This document shows positions 4,598-7,080 of a stretch of DNA of 7,080 nt, in pieces (position 1 is the stretch's first letter; the number at the start of each line of letters is the position of its first letter). The notes under the pieces were generated by a model that made no database searches, was not told where the DNA came from, and saw nothing but the letters and a program-made list of their open reading frames with translations. The stretch is from Candidatus Kerfeldbacteria bacterium. GTDB taxonomy: Bacteria > Patescibacteriota > Patescibacteriia > SBBC01 > CAIJZX01. The DNA lies in contig JACQBO010000031.1 of the NCBI GenBank assembly GCA_016194465.1, positions 1 through 7,080 on the forward strand. The letters run 5' to 3'. A program made the translations under genes and the position numbers.

Positions 4598-5367
4598 CTG
4601 TCCCCGGCGGCTGGTGGACGCTCATCACGGTGGCGTTATTCGGCGCGGCTGTTGGAAGTTTTCTTAATGTAGTCGTTCTGCGGACGCACGAAGGGCGTTC
4701 ATATTGGTCGGGTCGGTCGGCTTGCCCGCATTGTCATCGTCCGCTGCGCTGGTTCGAGCTGATCCCGATTTTTAGTTATCTGTTCTTGCGCGGTCAATGC
4801 CGGCGCTGCGGTAAAATTCTGAGCACGCAGTATCTGATCGTCGAGCTGGTGACCGCTGGTGCTTTTTTGTTGGTGCTATTGATCAATGGCGTATCTCTAA
4901 CATTGTTGGTCGGCTGGTTGGTGGCCGCCGTCATGATCTTGCTGGCGGTCTACGACGCTCGGTGGTCACTCTTACCGGATACGTTTTCTTTTCTTTTTAT
5001 TCTCTTGGCTTTAGCCGACTCACTTGTCCACCAGCGAAGTATCGTCAGCTTGGCCTATGGCGGGTTGGCGGGGGTCGTGTTTTTTAGTCTGCAATACGCT
5101 CTTTCGCGCGGTCGGTGGATCGGCAGTGGTGATATTCTCTTAGGGCTAGGCTTGGGATTATTGCTCGGATGGCAAGCGTTGGCCCTAGCCTTGTTGATGG
5201 CCTATACGTTCGGCTCACTGGTCGCCGCGTTGAAGCTGGCTCGTCGTCGGGCCAACCTCCGATCGGCCATGGCCTTTGGTCCGTACCTCCTGGGCGCCGG
5301 TTTTATTGCCTGGTTGTGGGGGCCGACCATTATCCATTGGTATGTTCAACAAACCATCAGTTTCTAG
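4594..5367 (+). CDS. pilD: Prepilin peptidase / N-methyltransferase (A24 family)
   Basis: This 257-residue membrane protein removes the leader from prepilins at the cytoplasmic face and, in bifunctional members, methylates the new N-terminal Phe. The N-terminal domain has 'GSFLNVVVLR' (21-30) and two zinc-type Cys pairs, CPHC (44-47) and CRRC (69-72), the mark of the bifunctional form. The two catalytic aspartates are D121 in 'VYDARWSLLPD' and D180 in 'GSGDILLG', matching the paired Asp of A24 peptidases. 'FGPYLLGAG' (228-236) is the conserved C-terminal motif. About seven to eight hydrophobic segments fit the family, as does the length. It overlaps the pseudopilin before it by 4 nt. It should process all six prepilins in this window, including the two with Ala at -1. 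Confidence 0.96.
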   Translation: MTVPGGWWTLITVALFGAAVGSFLNVVVLRTHEGRSYWSGRSACPHCHRPLRWFELIPIFSYLFLRGQCRRCGKILSTQYLIVELVTAGAFLLVLLINGVSLTLLVGWLVAAVMILLAVYDARWSLLPDTFSFLFILLALADSLVHQRSIVSLAYGGLAGVVFFSLQYALSRGRWIGSGDILLGLGLGLLLGWQALALALLMAYTFGSLVAALKLARRRANLRSAMAFGPYLLGAGFIAWLWGPTIIHWYVQQTISF

Positions 5368-5634
5368 CCTGCGTCCGGGATTTACCCAGCACCACTTTTG
5401 GTACGTCTACGTCATGCAAAGCACGCAACGACCTGAAATGTATATCGGATCAACCGATTGATCTCAAAAAGCGTTTCATTGAGCATCAGGCGGGGCATGT
5501 TTTTTCGACGCGGCGGTATCTTCCTTGGAAACTAATTGTATTATGAGGCCTATACGGATGAGAGCCTGGCCCGGCGACGAGAGCAACGACTCAAGCATCA
5601 TGGCAATGCAATTCGAGAATTAAAACTAAGAATG
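5342..5634 (+). pseudogene. Frameshifted GIY-YIG endonuclease gene
   Basis: A GIY-YIG domain is spread over three frames. From ATG 5342 (overlapping pilD by 26 nt) frame 2 gives 'HHFWYVYVMQS' and 'MYIGSTD' up to a TGA at 5459. Frame 3 continues with 'DLKKRFIEHQAGHVFSTRRYLPWKLI' to a TGA at 5544. Frame 1 then gives 'YYEAYTDESLARRREQRLKHHGNAIRELK'. Joined, these make a near-complete UvrC-like nuclease with VYV/YIG motifs, the Arg in 'KKRFIEH' and the Glu in 'RRREQRLK'. Each break equals one extra base, near 5458 and near 5538. It belongs to a different subgroup from the intact nuclease at 355-627. It is a decayed gene unless the breaks are sequencing errors. The end is uncertain, because frame 1 runs on without a stop into the next pseudopilin. 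Confidence 0.8.
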
Positions 5635-6153
5635 ATCAACCAGCCGATAAAAAAGGTACGTGTACGAAATCGCTTCGGGAAAAGTGGTGCGGGGTTTACG
5701 CTGGTGGAAATGCTCATCAGCATCGCTATTTTCGCTTTACTGACGGTGGTCATCTTTAGTAACTTTGCCGGCGAGAAAGACCGGTCAAGTACCAAGCGCG
5801 CAGCCGAACAATTGCAAGTTGACTTGCAAGCCATGCAAAACAACGCCCAGTCGGGTGTACCCGACCAAAGTACGGGCGCATTGGTGACCAAAGCCCTGCC
5901 AGTCAACGTGACGATTACGACGCTGATATCCTACGATAACCTGGTACCGACGAACCCTCCCCCAGGCTCTCTGAGCATTGCCTACTCTACCCCGAATGGA
6001 ACGGCCTCGATCAAAGGGGATGATCTCATGCATTCGTCCCATACCTCCGCCGACATTATTGTCAAAAATACACGGCTAGGAGTATGCTACAAGATAAGCG
6101 TTGTGGCGCCGATTGGTACCGTGACGAGCCGAGCGAAGACCGCTTGCCCATGA
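5632..6153 (+). CDS. GspH/FimT-like pseudopilin
   Basis: This 173-residue prepilin-like protein starts MINQPIKK and has a basic leader of 21 residues, the motif 'GAG|FTLVEMLISIAIF', F22 as +1 and E26 as Glu+5. After the hydrophobic helix, 'STKRAAEQLQVDLQAMQNNAQSG' resembles the 'AAxxLxxdLxxAQnxA' stretch of GspH/FimT/PilU minor pilins, which sit at the tip complex and prime assembly. A single Cys pair (CYKI...ACP) is near the C-terminus. The frame is open upstream to 5536, but that part is the tail of the broken GIY-YIG gene, so ATG 5632 is preferred; its ribosome site is weak. It overlaps the next gene by 4 nt (ATGA, 6150-6153), placing it in the minor-pilin operon. Confidence 0.83.
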   Translation: MINQPIKKVRVRNRFGKSGAGFTLVEMLISIAIFALLTVVIFSNFAGEKDRSSTKRAAEQLQVDLQAMQNNAQSGVPDQSTGALVTKALPVNVTITTLISYDNLVPTNPPPGSLSIAYSTPNGTASIKGDDLMHSSHTSADIIVKNTRLGVCYKISVVAPIGTVTSRAKTACP

Positions 6154-6764
6154 ACACAAAATCAGGTCAATCACTGTTAGAAACCATTATCGCCATTGGG
6201 GTGATCATGTCGGCCACCATTGCGGCCACGAGTCTTATTGTTTCGACCATCACCGCGGGACAAGCCAGCCAAGAAAAAATCGAGGCGGCCAACTTTGCCC
6301 GGGAAGGAATTGAAGTGATCCGCGGCATTCGAGACAGTAACTGGTTAAAGATAGATCACAACCAGCTTGATAGCAGCGGAAGTTCTTACCTCTGGAATAC
6401 CGGCCTAGGTTCTGGCACCGATAATATTGTCTTCCAATACGTCCTGGTCTTTCAGCCGGTCGGAGTAGGCTGGCAAGCAAAAAAAATTTCTGGTCCGACG
6501 CCTCCCAGCAACGAAACCAGTGACTCCTACATTTATTTACCAGCGAGTGGTCAATACTTTACTCAAGCCACAGCCACGGTTCCCTGTGCCGGCTGCCAAC
6601 GAACACGATATACCCGAGTTATTTCCGTGACAAAAAAAACAGAAAGTCTTTTTTCTGGCACCACTTCAGTCCAATATATTGACCTCACCTCAACCGTCAC
6701 CTGGACCGACCAGCTTGGCCTCCATCACCTCGATGCCTCGGCTCGGCTGTATAACTGGAAATGA
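6150..6764 (+). CDS. PilV-like pseudopilin
   Basis: This 204-residue protein has a very short leader, MNTKSG, with cleavage expected after G6. Q7 replaces the usual Phe at +1, but Glu+5 is kept at E11 in 'GQSLLETIIAIGVI'. The sequence after the hydrophobic helix, 'AANFAREGIEVIRGIRDSNWL', is the recognisable PilV-type signature seen in many CPR/Gram-positive-like T4P operons. The rest is a beta-rich domain with a CAGC pair. The start codon overlaps the preceding stop (ATGA), and the frame open back to 6084 is only overlap. The next pseudopilin starts 1 nt after its stop. Two A8 tracts (6479-6486, 6632-6639) lie in the coding region. It is probably a minor pilin of the tip complex. Confidence 0.85.
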   Translation: MNTKSGQSLLETIIAIGVIMSATIAATSLIVSTITAGQASQEKIEAANFAREGIEVIRGIRDSNWLKIDHNQLDSSGSSYLWNTGLGSGTDNIVFQYVLVFQPVGVGWQAKKISGPTPPSNETSDSYIYLPASGQYFTQATATVPCAGCQRTRYTRVISVTKKTESLFSGTTSVQYIDLTSTVTWTDQLGLHHLDASARLYNWK

Positions 6765-6765
6765 T

Positions 6766-7080
6766 ATGAAACAGCGCCCCGCGTTTACCTTGATTGAAAT
6801 GCTGGTCGTGGCCGCGGTTTTTTCCATTGCCTTTCTGATCGCCTCGACTGTCTTTACCAATATTTCCACCAGACAGCGGAGTATCCTCGTCCGTCAAAGA
6901 ATCTCCGCCGATGCCCGGTATGTTTTGGAAAACGTGGCTCGGACCGTACGGATTGGTTCGATTGACTACGTCTACTATGCCGACCAAAGATGTTCGACAG
7001 GCCACAGCGGAAGTCCGGGGGACGGCCCATGCGATCTCAGTCAAGCGCAAAAAGTACTGGCCATTCGTGACCAATCAAAT
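6766..7080 (+). CDS. PilW/GspJ-like pseudopilin (3' end outside the window)
   Basis: An open frame starts at ATG 6766, one base after the preceding stop, and runs off the right edge (105 codons visible). The leader is MKQRPA, with Ala (A6) at -1, F7 as +1 and E11 as Glu+5 in 'PAFTLIEMLVVAAVFSIAF'. After the helix, 'TRQRSILVRQRISADARYVLENVARTVRIGSIDY' resembles the region after the helix in PilW/GspJ minor pilins ('ADaRyaLe.iaR.iR'). A Cys pair (C79, C90) is visible. Its position after GspH- and PilV-like genes fits the usual minor-pilin order H-V-W. Family assignment within the prepilins is tentative because the C-terminal domain is missing. Confidence 0.82.
   Translation, partial: MKQRPAFTLIEMLVVAAVFSIAFLIASTVFTNISTRQRSILVRQRISADARYVLENVARTVRIGSIDYVYYADQRCSTGHSGSPGDGPCDLSQAQKVLAIRDQSN

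Noticed and set aside
5459..5546. Reassignment of TGA as a sense codon to explain the broken GIY-YIG gene
   Set aside because: Reading through TGA does not restore the domain, because the frame itself changes at each break; TGA also ends real genes at 4595-4597, 6151-6153 and 6762-6764.
6697..7074. Open frame of 125 codons on the - strand
   Set aside because: It is the antisense shadow of the PilV-like and PilW-like genes and has no recognisable domain.

Overview
The window is a chromosomal type IV pilus (T4P) assembly locus, with every gene on the + strand. No taxonomic marker is present. Several things together suggest a Patescibacteria/CPR-type bacterium: many small single-copy prepilins with FTLIE N-termini, a PilV-like protein with the 'AREGIEVIRGIRDSNW' motif, stand-alone GIY-YIG nucleases beside pilus genes, and CCTTCGAC...GCTCAGG dispersed repeats. 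This is inference. TGA acts as a normal stop (for example at 4595-4597 and 6762-6764), which argues against the UGA-recoding CPR lineages.

Layout: 1-63 is the C-terminal end of a PilC/GspF platform protein. 64-354 is a repeat-filled gap ending in a strong sigma70-type promoter. 355-627 is a small intact GIY-YIG nuclease. 628-967 holds more repeats, then a promoter and a structured leader. 968-1480 is major-type prepilin 1, followed by a strong intrinsic terminator. 1583-3460 is an O-antigen-ligase-like membrane protein with a TPR-like tail. 3501-4055 is prepilin 2, a clear paralogue of prepilin 1. From 4103 to the right edge is a tight operon: a pseudopilin, prepilin peptidase PilD, a frameshifted second GIY-YIG gene, a GspH/FimT-like pseudopilin, a PilV-like pseudopilin, and a PilW/GspJ-like pseudopilin cut by the window edge.

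Together the genes supply pilin subunits, minor pilins that would prime or tip the fibre, the peptidase that matures them, part of the inner-membrane platform, and a ligase that may glycosylate the Ser/Thr-rich pilin tails. ATPases and the alignment complex are not in the window.

The least ordinary element is a family of REPIN-like doublets: two inverted arms, CCTTCGAC-n-GCTCAGG and its reverse complement, around a short spacer. Five can be seen. Two lie on each side of the intact GIY-YIG gene, and one is inserted in frame inside the ligase gene, where it also carries a C8 tract. A stray half-arm appears to supply the -35 box of the prepilin 1 promoter.
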